Below, piece after piece: positions 8,394-17,067 of a DNA stretch of 64,000 nucleotides. The translations under genes were made by a program, and so were the position numbers. The stretch lies in the NCBI RefSeq assembly GCF_001577365.1, contig NZ_CP014513.1, positions 124,001 to 188,000 of the forward strand. Direction: 5' to 3'. Every line of letters begins with the position of its first letter. Positions within the stretch are counted from its first letter, which is position 1. The DNA comes from Frondihabitans sp. PAMC 28766. GTDB taxonomy: Bacteria; Actinomycetota; Actinomycetes; Actinomycetales; Microbacteriaceae. The notes beneath the pieces were generated by a model that saw only the letters and a program-made list of their open reading frames with translations, was not told the origin of the DNA and ran no database searches.

Positions 8394-9706
8394 GTGTCTG
8401 TGAGCAGGGGTCAAAGCACGAGGGGAAGACGGCTGGGTGTCTACGCCGCCGTCATCGGAACAGTGATCGGGGGTCGCTGCTGGCCGTGGTGCCGGCGGCG
8501 ACGGCGAACGCCGCCACCGCTTGCGCGACCGCGTGGAGCGCGTCGACCGCCCATACGGGTGGCAGCACTGTCAGCGAGAACGGCGCGAACTACACCGCCA
8601 ACTGGTGGACGCAAGGCAACGACCCCGCCACGAACTCGGGCGCCAGCGGCAGCGGCCAACCGTGGACGTCGACGGGCAGCTGTTCGGGCAGCGGCAGCGG
8701 CACCGGGACCGGGACCGGGACCGGCACGGGGACAGGCACCGGCACCGGCACGGGCACCGGCTCAGCCAGCGGACTCGTCTTCAGCCCCTACAAAGACGTC
8801 ACTGCCAACCTCAACTGGAACACCGACGTGATGCAGACCGCCGTCACCGGCAGCACGATCCCGGTCGTCGGGCCCGGCAGCCTCGTCGCCACGAAAGAGC
8901 CGGGTCTCAAGGCGATCACCCTCGCCTTCGCCACCGGCACGTGCGGCAGTGAGAACTGGGGCGGGGTCGCAGGATCCGCGTTCGCCTCGGCCAACATCCC
9001 CGCGCTGAACTCTGCGGGCGTGAACTACATCGTCTCGACCGGCGGCGCCGCGGGCACGTTCTCGTGCGCGTCGACCTCGGCGCTCGACAGCTTCATCGCC
9101 CGCTATTCGTCGTCTCACATGATCGGCGTCGACTTCGACATCGAAGGCGGCCAGTCGGCGTCCGACATCTCGAACCTCGTCAACGCCGCGGCCGGCGCGC
9201 AGAGCACCTACCCGAACCTCCGGTTCTCGTTCACGCTCGCGACCCTCGCAGCCTCCGACGGGTCGTACGGCGGGCTCAACAGTCTCGGCACCTCGGTGGT
9301 GAACGCGATCAAGGCGTCGAGCCTGTCGAACTACACCATCAACCTCATGACGATGGACTTCGGCGGTGCCACCAGCGCCAACTGCGTCGTCTCGGGCGGC
9401 TCGTGCGACATGGGCCAGTCGTCGATCCAGGCGGCCGAGAACCTCGAGCACACGTTCGGCATCCCGGCCACGAAGATCGAGCTCACCCCGATGATCGGCG
9501 TGAACGACGTCTCCAGCGAGGTCACCAGCCTGACCGACGTCGACACCGTGTCGGCCTGGGCCAAGGCGAACGGCCTCGCCGGCGTGCACTACTGGTCGCT
9601 CGACCGCGACACCCCGTGCGCGCAGACGACCGCCTCGTCGACGTGCAGCTCGACCAGCACCGCGGCCCTCGGCTACACCAACGAGTTCCTCAAGGATCTC
9701 GGCTAG
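8394..9706 (+). CDS. Secreted GH18 chitinase with chitin-binding domain (frameshift in signal peptide)
   Basis: A secreted endochitinase. Domains in order: signal peptide, a CBM5/12-like chitin-binding domain (ANWWTQGNDP and a terminal PWTSTGSC), a Gly-Ser/Gly-Thr repeat linker (about 8686-8770), and a GH18 catalytic barrel with the DFDIE active-site motif. Translation from GTG 8394, behind the purine-rich GAGAGGA site, gives a signal peptide SRGQSTRGRRLGVYAAVIGT that stops matching at a G5 run (8469-8473). The rest (LLAVVPAATANAATACATAW) is in the next frame. One extra G restores a continuous protein. An open frame without the signal start runs 8240-9706. This is a sequencing error, or a phase-variable or broken gene. 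Confidence 0.85.
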
Positions 9707-9764
9707 GCGCGAGCCCCGGAGGTGTGGCGCCGAAATCGCGACCAGCCCAGCCCCGGGGAACGCC

Positions 9765-9804
9765 GACGGGCCCGCCACGCACCGAGGTGCGTGACGGGCC
9801 CGTC
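9765..9804. terminator. Strong hairpin between convergent chitinase and sugar-porter genes
   Basis: GACGGGCCCGCCACGCACC (9765-9783) pairs with GGTGCGTGACGGGCCCGTC (9786-9804) with a single wobble and a 2-nt loop, a stem of about 19 bp. It sits 58 bp after the chitinase stop and 15 bp after the stop of the convergent transporter. There is no T-tract on either side, so it would act as a bidirectional hairpin terminator or RNA-end stabiliser. Confidence 0.7.
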
Positions 9805-9819
9805 GAGAAGGAGTGCTTG

Positions 9820-11289
9820 CTACTTGGCGGCCTTGACGGCCTTGATGTAGATGTTGCCGGTGGTCACGTCTTCCTCGAGCTTCTCGAGAGAGCGACCGCG
9901 GGTCTCGGGCACGGCCCGCCAGACGAAGAGCAGGGCCAGCGCATTGACGACGGCGAAACCGAAGAACGTGCCCGTGATGCCGAAGGCGCTGATGATCGTC
10001 GGGAAGTACAGGCCGAGGAAGGCGTTGGCGATCCAGAGGAAGAACACCGAGACGCCGATTCCGAAGCCGCGCATCTTCAGCGGGAAGATCTCGCTCAGCG
10101 TCACCCAGACGGCCACGTTCAAGAAGGTCTGCACCGATCCGACGAACAGGACGATCAGGATCAGCAGCACCCACGGGCGAGCCGGGTTGCCCACGGGGAG
10201 GGCGTTCGACAGGATGCCGATCAGGATGTGGATGACCGTGGTCGACGCGAAGCCGATGATGAAGGTGCGACGGCGGCTGAAGTGGTCCATCATGCGCAGG
10301 GCGATGATGGCGCCGATGACGCCGACGATGCCCGGGCCGATGTTGACGATGATGGCCGCGCTTGCCGAGAAGCCCGCCTGGATGAGCACCGTCTGGCCGT
10401 AGTACTGGATCGCGTTGATGCCGGTGAGCTGCTGCGCGACGCCGAGGCCGATGCCGATCAGGATGATGCGGACGAGCCACTTGTTGCGGAGGATCTCCAT
10501 GATGGGCATGCCCTTGCGCTGGGACTCCTCGGCCGTCACCTGGTCGATCTCAGCGAGTTCGGCCGTGGCGCGCTCCTTGGTACGGAGAGTCGAGAGCACC
10601 GCGAGGGCCTCCTCGTCGCGGCCCTTGCTCGCGAGCCAGCGGGGCGACTCGGGCATGCGCAGCATGCCGAAGAAGAGGGCGAGGGCCGGAAGGGCCTCGA
10701 CCGCCAGCATGATGCGCCAGACCCCGTGGCCTTCGCCGAACAGGGTGGAGATGGCGGCGTTGATGATGAAGGCGGCGAGCTGGCCGATGACGATCATCAT
10801 CTCGTTGCGGCCCGCGAGAGAGCCGCGGATCTCGAACGGCGCAAGCTCTGCCAAGAAGACCGGAACGATGGTCGACGCTGCGCCGATGGCGAGCCCCAGG
10901 ACGATGCGCCCGACGAGCATCACGCCGAACGACGGCGCGACGACGCAGGTCAGCGCGCCGACGAAGAAGAGGATCGACATCAGGATGATCGACTTGCGGC
11001 GGCCCCAGCCGTCGGAGAGCCGACCACCGAGAATGGCGCCGACTGCCGCACCGAAGAGGAGCCCTGACGTGACACCGCCCTCGGTCAGCTTCGTCAGGTG
11101 GAGGTCGACGACCATCGGGTTGAGCGCGCCGTTGATGACGGCGGTGTCGTACCCGAAGAGCAGACCACCGAAGGTGGCGATGATGGCGACCTGGCCCAGC
11201 CGGCGGCTGTGGGGACCCGTGGTCAGCGGCGGGAGCGGTACCTGAGGCCCAGAACCCGAGGTGCCGGTCGGCGTGTTGATCGTTGTCAT
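9820..11289 (-). CDS. MFS sugar porter (inositol/hexose type)
   Basis: A 489-residue sugar porter of the major facilitator superfamily with 12 predicted membrane helices. Family motifs: GGLLFGYDTAVINGAL in helix 1, GRLSDGWGRRKS between helices 2 and 3, PESPRWL after helix 6, QQLTGINAIQYYG in helix 7, and PETRGRSLEKLE at the C-terminus. It probably imports a hexose, pentose or inositol by proton symport. The start at 11289 has an AAGGAG site 7 nt upstream; an in-frame start 8 codons earlier overlaps that site. The upstream GntR-type regulator gene on the same strand is a candidate controller. Confidence 0.93.
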   Translation of the reverse strand: MTTINTPTGTSGSGPQVPLPPLTTGPHSRRLGQVAIIATFGGLLFGYDTAVINGALNPMVVDLHLTKLTEGGVTSGLLFGAAVGAILGGRLSDGWGRRKSIILMSILFFVGALTCVVAPSFGVMLVGRIVLGLAIGAASTIVPVFLAELAPFEIRGSLAGRNEMMIVIGQLAAFIINAAISTLFGEGHGVWRIMLAVEALPALALFFGMLRMPESPRWLASKGRDEEALAVLSTLRTKERATAELAEIDQVTAEESQRKGMPIMEILRNKWLVRIILIGIGLGVAQQLTGINAIQYYGQTVLIQAGFSASAAIIVNIGPGIVGVIGAIIALRMMDHFSRRRTFIIGFASTTVIHILIGILSNALPVGNPARPWVLLILIVLFVGSVQTFLNVAVWVTLSEIFPLKMRGFGIGVSVFFLWIANAFLGLYFPTIISAFGITGTFFGFAVVNALALLFVWRAVPETRGRSLEKLEEDVTTGNIYIKAVKAAK

Positions 11290-11318
11290 GAAGAACTCCT
11301 TCGTTCGTTCCAAATGTT

Positions 11319-11384
11319 AGGACAACAGGATCAGAAATCAAACTGCCGGACTGAAAATCCAAGCAAATCGCCGAGATTTGTCCT
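11319..11384. promoter_or_regulatory. Distant inverted repeat AGGACAA...TTGTCCT upstream of the sugar porter
   Basis: AGGACAA (11319-11325) and TTGTCCT (11378-11384) are exact inverted copies 52 bp apart in the AT-rich leader of the sugar-porter gene. The spacing would suit a repressor bridging two sites. No binder can be named; the GntR protein encoded just upstream is a candidate. The 93-bp region (11314-11406) otherwise holds no gene. Confidence 0.4.
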
Positions 11385-11406
11385 CTCATTAATACTAATT
11401 GGCCCG

Positions 11407-12228
11407 TTAGCGGGTTGATTGGTCTGGAAAAGCAGACACCTCGCGAGTGGTCTGTGCCGCCCGCACGAACTGGGGGATGTCGAGCTCAGCGATCGTCAGC
11501 TTGCGCGTGTACGCCAGGCGCACCCGACTGCCGAGCCACGACGTGCGGGCGAACTCGGCCAGCTCGCCCGTCGTCGCCATCCGGGTGCGAGCGTGGACGA
11601 CGATCAGAGGGATGTCGAGATACGAGTCGAGCAACTCGGCCTGCTTGCTCGTCGCGAAGCCGACCTCGGCGAAGCAGTCGGCCACGACCGCGTCGGTGCC
11701 GATGCCGCCGGACACACTCGGGGCAGCGGTGGTCGACGAGCGCGAAATCCACTCGTCCGTGCGCCACGATTCGGTGACTCCGATGGAGACGCCGTCGACG
11801 CTGTGGAGGCTGAGGGCGAAGGTGAGGGGGTCCGCGGGCACACGGCCGTCGAAGGTGCGAGCCATGTCGTCCGGCAGCGGCACGTCTTCGGCCGACTCGA
11901 GCAGACGAGTGCGGGCCGAGTGCCCGTCGGCGAGCAGTTGCTCGCGCCAGGGACGTGCGAGGTCGAGATCGCAGACGAGCGGGATGGTCCGATCGGTGAC
12001 GTAGGTGCCCGAGCCCCGCCTCGAGCGCAGGTAGCCGTCGTCGATGAGAGCGCTGACGGCGCGGCGGATCGTGACGCGACTCACGTCGTAGTGAGCCATG
12101 AGTTCGACCTCGGTGGCGATCCGCGTGCCGGGCGCGAACTCCCCCGCATCGATGCGGTGCCGGAGGTCACGGTGGATCTGCCCCCAGACGGTGAGGGGAG
12201 AGTCGTGCTCGACGATGAATGCGGCCAT
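11407..12228 (-). CDS. GntR/HutC-family regulator with UTRA domain
   Basis: A 273-residue regulator. The winged-helix GntR domain occupies about residues 10-75 (GTRIATEVELMAHYDVSRVT, then GYLRSRRGSGTYV) and a UTRA ligand-binding domain fills the C-terminal half. The start at 12228 is preceded by a G-rich site; an in-frame extension to 12315 would run into the promoter region and looks non-coding. It is divergent from the ferredoxin-reductase/flavodoxin pair and lies upstream of the sugar porter on the same strand, so it could control either. Confidence 0.87.
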   Translation of the reverse strand: MAAFIVEHDSPLTVWGQIHRDLRHRIDAGEFAPGTRIATEVELMAHYDVSRVTIRRAVSALIDDGYLRSRRGSGTYVTDRTIPLVCDLDLARPWREQLLADGHSARTRLLESAEDVPLPDDMARTFDGRVPADPLTFALSLHSVDGVSIGVTESWRTDEWISRSSTTAAPSVSGGIGTDAVVADCFAEVGFATSKQAELLDSYLDIPLIVVHARTRMATTGELAEFARTSWLGSRVRLAYTRKLTIAELDIPQFVRAAQTTREVSAFPDQSTR

Positions 12229-12419
12229 GCCCCCATTCTGTCCATCGCCTGCCCCACGCGGAATCCGAGCACCGAATTGGTACTGATATCGATACGTATT
12301 GCAATTTGTACGCACTGTAGTACCGATGCATGAATTGGAGACTATTTGTATAGATTTCGAGGCACGCGTGCTATCGTCGCGCTATTCCCCCCTCCGGACC
12401 CTGCAAGGGAGCAGCGCTC
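12229..12419. promoter_or_regulatory. Divergent control region: GntR regulator / P450 redox-partner operon
   Basis: A relatively AT-rich 191-bp gap. It contains an inverted pair GGTACT (12279-12284) and AGTACC (12319-12324), the form expected for HutC-subfamily GntR operators. It also holds the 13-mer GAATTGGAGACTA (12332-12344), which recurs exactly at 18656-18668 upstream of the P450 gene, followed here by ATTTGTATAGAT. The ribosome site AAGGGAG precedes the ATG at 12420. No gene is visible in the gap. Confidence 0.5.
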
Positions 12420-13640
12420 ATGTCACCAGTCGATCCTTCACCAGGATCGCCGACGATCGCGATCGTCGGGAGCGGCCCGTCGGGCTGCTACACGGCCCAG
12501 TTCCTTCGCAAGAAGTGGCACGGGGCCGAGATCGTCGTCTTCGACCGGCTGTCGACGCCTTACGGTCTGGTCCGCTACGGGGTGGCCCCCGACCACCTCG
12601 GCACGAAGGCCGTCACCAAGCAGTTCGACCGGCTCTTCGAGCGTGACGGCGTGCAGTTCGCGGGCTCGGTGGAAGTGGGGCGCGACATCACGCTCGAAGC
12701 GCTGCGCGAGGCGTTCGACATCGTCGTGCTCGCCACCGGGCTGTCCGCAGACCGCCCCCTCGGCGAAGGCGCCGGCGCGGCCCCCTCGGCGCTGGCCACC
12801 ACTGCTCTCACCGGGGTCTACGGCGCCGGCACGCTGACCCGGCTGATCAACGGCCACCCCGACGAGACTGCGGACGCCGTCGCCCTCGGCTCGCGCGTCA
12901 CGATCGTTGGGCACGGCAACGTGGCCATCGACCTCGTGCGCCTGCTGCTGACCCCGCGAGCCGACCTCCTCGCCCTCGGCGTCGCGCCGGAAGTCGCCGA
13001 CGTGCTCGGCGCCGGCCCCGTCACGTCGATCGAGGTCGTCGGGCGATCCGCGGTCGAGGTCGCGAAGTTCGACGTGGCGATGGTGCGCGAGCTGGCCAAG
13101 TCGCCCGACGTGCGGTTCGAGGCGGAGGGCCTCGACCTCCCTGTCTCGGAGGGCATCGGCGATCCTGCGCGTCGCTCGGCCGTCGATGAGCTCGTGGCCG
13201 GGTCGCCCGCCGACGCCGGCCGCACCGTGCGCTTCCGCTTCGGCTGGACGCCCGACCACGTCACCGGGGAGGGCTCGGTGGGCGGCATCGTCTTCACCAG
13301 CGCCGACGGCCAGGGCCGCACACTCTCGCTCGAGACCGACTCGGTCTGCACGGCGATCGGCTTCACCGAGGCGTCGACCGCTGCCGTGCGCCGCGCCGAG
13401 CACGAAGGCCCGGGCGCCGACATCGAGCGCGGTCTGCTCGACGACGGGCTCTTCGTCGTCGGCTGGCTGCGCCGCGGGCCCCAGGGCACCATCCCGGCCA
13501 ACCGCGCCGACTCGAAGATGGTCGCCGACACCATCGTCGGCGAGGTCGACGACGAGCGCCTCCCCCTCGGCAAGCCGGGCTGGAGCGCCGTCGAGGCCGC
13601 TCTGCTCGATCCGTCCGCCTCCGTCCCCACCCTCATCTGA
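12420..13640 (+). CDS. FAD/NADP ferredoxin (flavodoxin) reductase, adrenodoxin-reductase type
   Basis: A 406-residue flavoprotein of the FprA/adrenodoxin-reductase family. It has the FAD motif VGSGPSGCYTA near residue 16, the characteristic STPYGLVRYGVAPDH segment, an NADP-binding GHGNVAIDLVRLLL, and the C-terminal WLRRGPQGTIPANR signature. It passes electrons from NADPH to a small carrier. The next gene, 21 bp downstream, encodes a flavodoxin, and a P450 is encoded in the facing operon, so the likely chain is NADPH to reductase to flavodoxin to P450, as in the cineole-degrading CinB-CinC-CinA system (established for P450cin; the parallel here is inferred). Confidence 0.92.
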   Translation: MSPVDPSPGSPTIAIVGSGPSGCYTAQFLRKKWHGAEIVVFDRLSTPYGLVRYGVAPDHLGTKAVTKQFDRLFERDGVQFAGSVEVGRDITLEALREAFDIVVLATGLSADRPLGEGAGAAPSALATTALTGVYGAGTLTRLINGHPDETADAVALGSRVTIVGHGNVAIDLVRLLLTPRADLLALGVAPEVADVLGAGPVTSIEVVGRSAVEVAKFDVAMVRELAKSPDVRFEAEGLDLPVSEGIGDPARRSAVDELVAGSPADAGRTVRFRFGWTPDHVTGEGSVGGIVFTSADGQGRTLSLETDSVCTAIGFTEASTAAVRRAEHEGPGADIERGLLDDGLFVVGWLRRGPQGTIPANRADSKMVADTIVGEVDDERLPLGKPGWSAVEAALLDPSASVPTLI

Positions 13641-13661
13641 CCCCGACTTCACAGGAGCATC

Positions 13662-14105
13662 GTGACAAAGACAGTCATCCTCTACGGCACCGAATCCGGC
13701 AACGCCGAGATGGTCGCCGACGACTTCGTCGACGCCCTCAGCAGCGATCACGACGTCGAGTCGATCGACATGAGCGACTTCGACGTCGCCGACTTCGACA
13801 CCGACACGTTCTACCTCGTCGTCTGCTCGACCCACGGCGACGGCGAGCTGCCGAGCAGTGCGCGGCCCTTCGGCGCCGCTCTCGACGCCGAGCAGCCCGA
13901 CCTCAGCGGCATCCGCTACTCGATCTTCGGCATGGGCGACTCGAGCTACGAGACGTACAGCCACGGCAGCGAGATCATCGACGAGAAACTGCGGGCCCTC
14001 GGCGCCACGCGCGAGGGCGTCTACGGCCGCCACGACGCCAGCGACGGCTCGCTGCCGACCGACGACGCGCTCGCCTGGCTCGAGGGTGTCTTCGAGCCCG
14101 CCTGA
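13662..14105 (+). CDS. Flavodoxin (P450 electron carrier, cindoxin-like)
   Basis: A 147-residue FMN-binding flavodoxin. The phosphate loop YGTESGNAEM is at residues 8-17 and the FMN-contact segment IFGMGDSSYETY at about 87-98. It starts at GTG 13662 after an AGGAG site, directly after the reductase gene. Flavodoxins rather than ferredoxins are rare P450 partners, known from the 1,8-cineole system, which makes pairing with the nearby P450 notable. A structured repeat follows the stop by 17 nt. Confidence 0.92.
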   Translation: MTKTVILYGTESGNAEMVADDFVDALSSDHDVESIDMSDFDVADFDTDTFYLVVCSTHGDGELPSSARPFGAALDAEQPDLSGIRYSIFGMGDSSYETYSHGSEIIDEKLRALGATREGVYGRHDASDGSLPTDDALAWLEGVFEPA

Positions 14106-14122
14106 CCCGATCCTGCTCTCGG

Positions 14123-14182
14123 CCTCACCTTTTCGGCCCAAGCTGACCTTTCGATGGGTCAGGGCGAGCCGAAAAGGTGAGG
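14123..14182. repeat. Nested inverted repeat, copy 3
   Basis: A perfect 15-bp inverted repeat CCTCACCTTTTCGGC (14123-14137) and GCCGAAAAGGTGAGG (14168-14182) encloses 30 nt. Those 30 nt contain an inner stem CTGACC...GGTCAG. Compared with copy 1, the fourth base pair changed from T-A to C-G on both arms together, which is compensatory. Like the other copies it lies between convergent genes, here flavodoxin and the FUSC protein, ending immediately next to the FUSC stop. Confidence 0.85.
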
Positions 14183-15301
14183 CTATCGGCGGCGACGCCA
14201 CACGAGTGACGACGCGACGGCCACCAGGATGCCGACGATGGCGCCGCCGGTCGTCTCGACGGCGCGGTCGCGCAGCAGCACGAGCGGGTCGGCGGGGTGC
14301 GCCAGTTGCGTCATGATCAGGATCAGCGGCGTGAAGGCGACAAGCGCCAGGCCGTAGTGCCGGCTCATGAAGTACTCCGTCGGAAACTGCAGCACGACCA
14401 CGATCAACCCGAGCACGACAGGATCGACGGGGCCCCAGGGCGCGAGGATCAGCCCGGTCACGACGAGCCCGGCAAGCGTGCCGACGATGCGGTGCACACC
14501 GCGCGTGATCCGGTGCGAGACGCCGACGGCCGCGAGGGGCACGGCGGCGGCGGCCATCGCCCAGTGCGGGTGCCCGATGCCGGTGGCGACGCTGAGGCAG
14601 CCGGCCGCGGCCACCGCGACGACGTACGAGACGGCGTCGACACGCAGACCGAAGAAGCGGCGAGCCTCGGCCCGCGCCCAGGCCTCCGACCGCTGCCCTT
14701 CTCCGCGCCGCTCCGCCGGCAGCGCGGTCACCCGACCGCGCTTCCATCCCACCGCACCCACGAGCATCGCGAAGACGGATGACGCGACAGCCAGCAGGAT
14801 CGCGACACCCGGCGACACCGAGAGCGGCACCGACGCGCAGGCCCCCAGCGCGAACAGCCCGAAGAACGGCCCCGCCGGCCGCAGCTGCGCGCGGCTGGAG
14901 TGCAGCGACATGACCCCGGCGAAGACCGCCTCGACAGCCACGAGAGCCCAGAGGTCGGCCCGATGGGCCACCAGGGCGACCGACAGCCCCACGCCGATGG
15001 CGACGCCGCCGACCAGCATGACTGCCGCAAGGGCCTGGTGCACGAGCCGACGCGGATGCGTCTCGGCACGACCGTACATACCGGTGAACACCCCGAAGAC
15101 GGCGTAGATCAGCAGCTCGGGGTGCCCCAGGGCCAGCAGCACGAGCGACGGGACGGCCACGCTGATGCCGACGCGAAGAGCCGCCCCGTGGTCGTCCTGC
15201 GCGGGCCCGAGGGTGACGAGCCGGCCAGCCTGCTCGCGCAGGGCGGTGCCCAGTGTGGCGGTGCTGCACCTCCCGGCGTTCTCAGCCGGCGAGTTGCTCA
15301 C
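14183..15301 (-). CDS. FUSC-family integral membrane protein
   Basis: About 372 residues with two blocks of hydrophobic helices separated by a basic cytoplasmic segment. This arrangement fits the FUSC/aromatic-acid exporter family (block one about GHPELLIYAVFGVFTGMYGR; block two GHPHWAMAAAAVPLAAVGVS with HRITRGVHRIVGT). FUSC proteins are linked to efflux of aromatic acids or fusaric acid. The GTG start at 15301 overlaps the end of the creatininase-like gene; the start is uncertain because no strong ribosome site is visible. It is the last gene of the P450 operon on the minus strand. Confidence 0.72.
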   Translation of the reverse strand: MSNSPAENAGRCSTATLGTALREQAGRLVTLGPAQDDHGAALRVGISVAVPSLVLLALGHPELLIYAVFGVFTGMYGRAETHPRRLVHQALAAVMLVGGVAIGVGLSVALVAHRADLWALVAVEAVFAGVMSLHSSRAQLRPAGPFFGLFALGACASVPLSVSPGVAILLAVASSVFAMLVGAVGWKRGRVTALPAERRGEGQRSEAWARAEARRFFGLRVDAVSYVVAVAAAGCLSVATGIGHPHWAMAAAAVPLAAVGVSHRITRGVHRIVGTLAGLVVTGLILAPWGPVDPVVLGLIVVVLQFPTEYFMSRHYGLALVAFTPLILIMTQLAHPADPLVLLRDRAVETTGGAIVGILVAVASSLVWRRRR

Positions 15302-16033
15302 GCACCGAGTGTGCCAGCCAGCCCGCGATGGCTTCGACGAGCTCGAGCCCCTTCGAGAGATCGGCGCGACGCGGGTCGGGCCCGAAGATGCCCCACAGCG
15401 GGTTGGCACGGTCGTGACGCTGGGCGCCCTGCGGGTCGAGCCCGTCGTCGATCGCAGGCGCGTCGTCGAGCGACAGGAGGCGCTCGAGGTGCACCAGCCC
15501 CGGGGCGAGGCCGTGCAGAAGGGTCGTCTCGAACGTGCCGGCGTGATCGGGGGCCAGGGGCGCTGTGGGGCACCTGTTCACGCTCGTGGCGACCACTCGC
15601 ATCCTGCGGCCGTCTCGCTCAGCGGGGTCGCCAGCGGTCCAGGCCGCGCCGACGCGGTCGACCAGGTCGAGCTGTTCGTCGGCGAAGTGCCGGAGAAGAC
15701 GACAGCGACGAGCACACCGAAGTCGTCGAGGCGCTGGAGCGTGGCGGTGAGGTTCGCCTCGAGCGCATCGCCGGTGGGCATCATGATGCTCCACGGGTAG
15801 TCACCGTGGCCACCGCCGGTGCCCTGGTAGACGGTGGGCAGCACGACTCCCCCGGTGATCATCGCGGCCGCGGCGCAGACGCCGTGGGCGTTCAGCGAGT
15901 CGAGGCCGATGGGCAGGTGCGCCTGATGGAACTCGAGGCTGCCGAGCGGGATGTAGACGACCGAGCCGCCGCCGAGCGCGGCGTCGATCTCGGCCGGCGA
16001 GAGCAGCTCGGCGCGGACCTCGGTGCCGCTCAC
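15282..16033 (-). pseudogene. Creatininase-family protein, one frameshift
   Basis: The N-terminal half (from GTG 16033, VYIPLGSLEFHQAHLPIGLD, then GTGGGHGDYPW) and the C-terminal half (ending HSVREQLAG at 15282) are both typical of the creatininase/mycofactocin-MftE-like amidohydrolase family but lie in different frames. The break is at about 15689, where the expected SGH turn of the family requires one more G (GTGGCC instead of GTGCC). Restoring it gives a protein of about 250 residues, the normal length. The start overlaps the aldo/keto reductase stop by GTGA, indicating operon membership. This may be a sequencing error rather than real decay. Confidence 0.8.
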
Positions 16034-17004
16034 TTGTAGTAGTTCCGCGGCCAGTTGTGCTCGGCCAGCTGGGCGAGGAGCTCAGCCGGGAACGGTTCAC
16101 CATCGGAGTACGACGCGTTGCGCTGGACGTTGCGGCTGTTGCTCATGCCCGCGATGACCGTCGAGACCTCGGGGCTCGAGAGGACGTACTTCATCGCGGC
16201 CTCGGCCAGCGACGAGTAGTAGGGCGCGACGAGCTTCTTGAGCGCCTCGACGCGGTCGAGAGTCTCGGTGAAGCGCTCGCCGCGGAACATCTCCTTCTGC
16301 TGCGAGCCGTCCTCCCACTGGTCGTAGGTCTCGGGAGTCCAGAGGCCGCCCAGGGAGCCCGAGTCGAACGCGACCCGGTCGATGAACGCCGTCTTCGAGC
16401 GGGCGCCGGCGGGGAAGAGCTCGTCGCGGGGGCGCTGCTCGAACAGGTTGTAGATGACCTGGATCGAGTCGATCAGGCCGAGCTCGGCGATGTCGACGCC
16501 CTCGTCGGGGCGGTAGTCGCGAATCGAGACGCCGATCTTGTCGACCTTGCCCTCGACGCGCAAGGCGTTCAGGGTCTCGAGCCAGTCGAGCTCGTTCACC
16601 CCCGACGTGAACCAGCCGTGCAGCTGGAGCAGGTCGAGCCGCTCCACGCCGAGACGCTGGAGGGCCGCGTCGACGCCCTGGCGGAGGTGCCACTCGGGGT
16701 AGCGGCCGTAGGTCTGCGGGTCGTCTTCGTCGGCGCTCGGCCAGACGGTCGGCTGGATCTTGGTGGCGACGTAGACCTTGTCGCCCTTCCAGCGGCGGAG
16801 GGATTCGCCGACGACCTCCTCGCTGTGGCCCAGACCGTACATCTGCGCGGTGTCGACGAAGTTGATGCCGGCCTCGTACGACTCGAGGAGCGTGGCGATC
16901 GACTCCTCGTCGTCGACGGTGCCCCATTGGCCGCCGAGCTGCCAGGCCCCGAAGGAGATCTCGCTGACGTGCCATCCGGTGCGGCCGAAGCTGCGGTAGT
17001 GCAT
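16030..17004 (-). CDS. Aldo/keto reductase
   Basis: A 324-residue aldo/keto reductase. Family features: SFGAWQLGGQWG near the N-terminus, the catalytic Asp and Tyr in FVDTAQMYGLGHSEE, the Lys in VATKIQPT, the QLHGWF segment, and the C-terminal YVLSSPEVSTVIAGMSN NADPH-binding region. It would interconvert a carbonyl and an alcohol. It sits 63 bp downstream of the P450 gene in the same operon, so it probably acts on the P450 product or a later metabolite. Confidence 0.93.
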   Translation of the reverse strand: MHYRSFGRTGWHVSEISFGAWQLGGQWGTVDDEESIATLLESYEAGINFVDTAQMYGLGHSEEVVGESLRRWKGDKVYVATKIQPTVWPSADEDDPQTYGRYPEWHLRQGVDAALQRLGVERLDLLQLHGWFTSGVNELDWLETLNALRVEGKVDKIGVSIRDYRPDEGVDIAELGLIDSIQVIYNLFEQRPRDELFPAGARSKTAFIDRVAFDSGSLGGLWTPETYDQWEDGSQQKEMFRGERFTETLDRVEALKKLVAPYYSSLAEAAMKYVLSSPEVSTVIAGMSNSRNVQRNASYSDGEPFPAELLAQLAEHNWPRNYYK

Positions 17005-17067
17005 GTGGTTCCTGTTCTGTTCGTGCGGGTCGTGGCGGTACGGGTCGCGGCGGCGGCGGCGCCCGCG

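Noticed and set aside
8686..8770. Short tandem repeats that could be mistaken for a CRISPR or satellite array
   Set aside because: The repeats are 6-nt units in frame that encode the Gly-Thr linker of the chitinase; there are no spacers.
8762..10480. A 570-codon minus-strand frame across the chitinase and the sugar porter
   Set aside because: It lies opposite the chitinase and out of frame with the porter, is rich in His/Arg/Pro, has no domain, and crosses a strong hairpin terminator.
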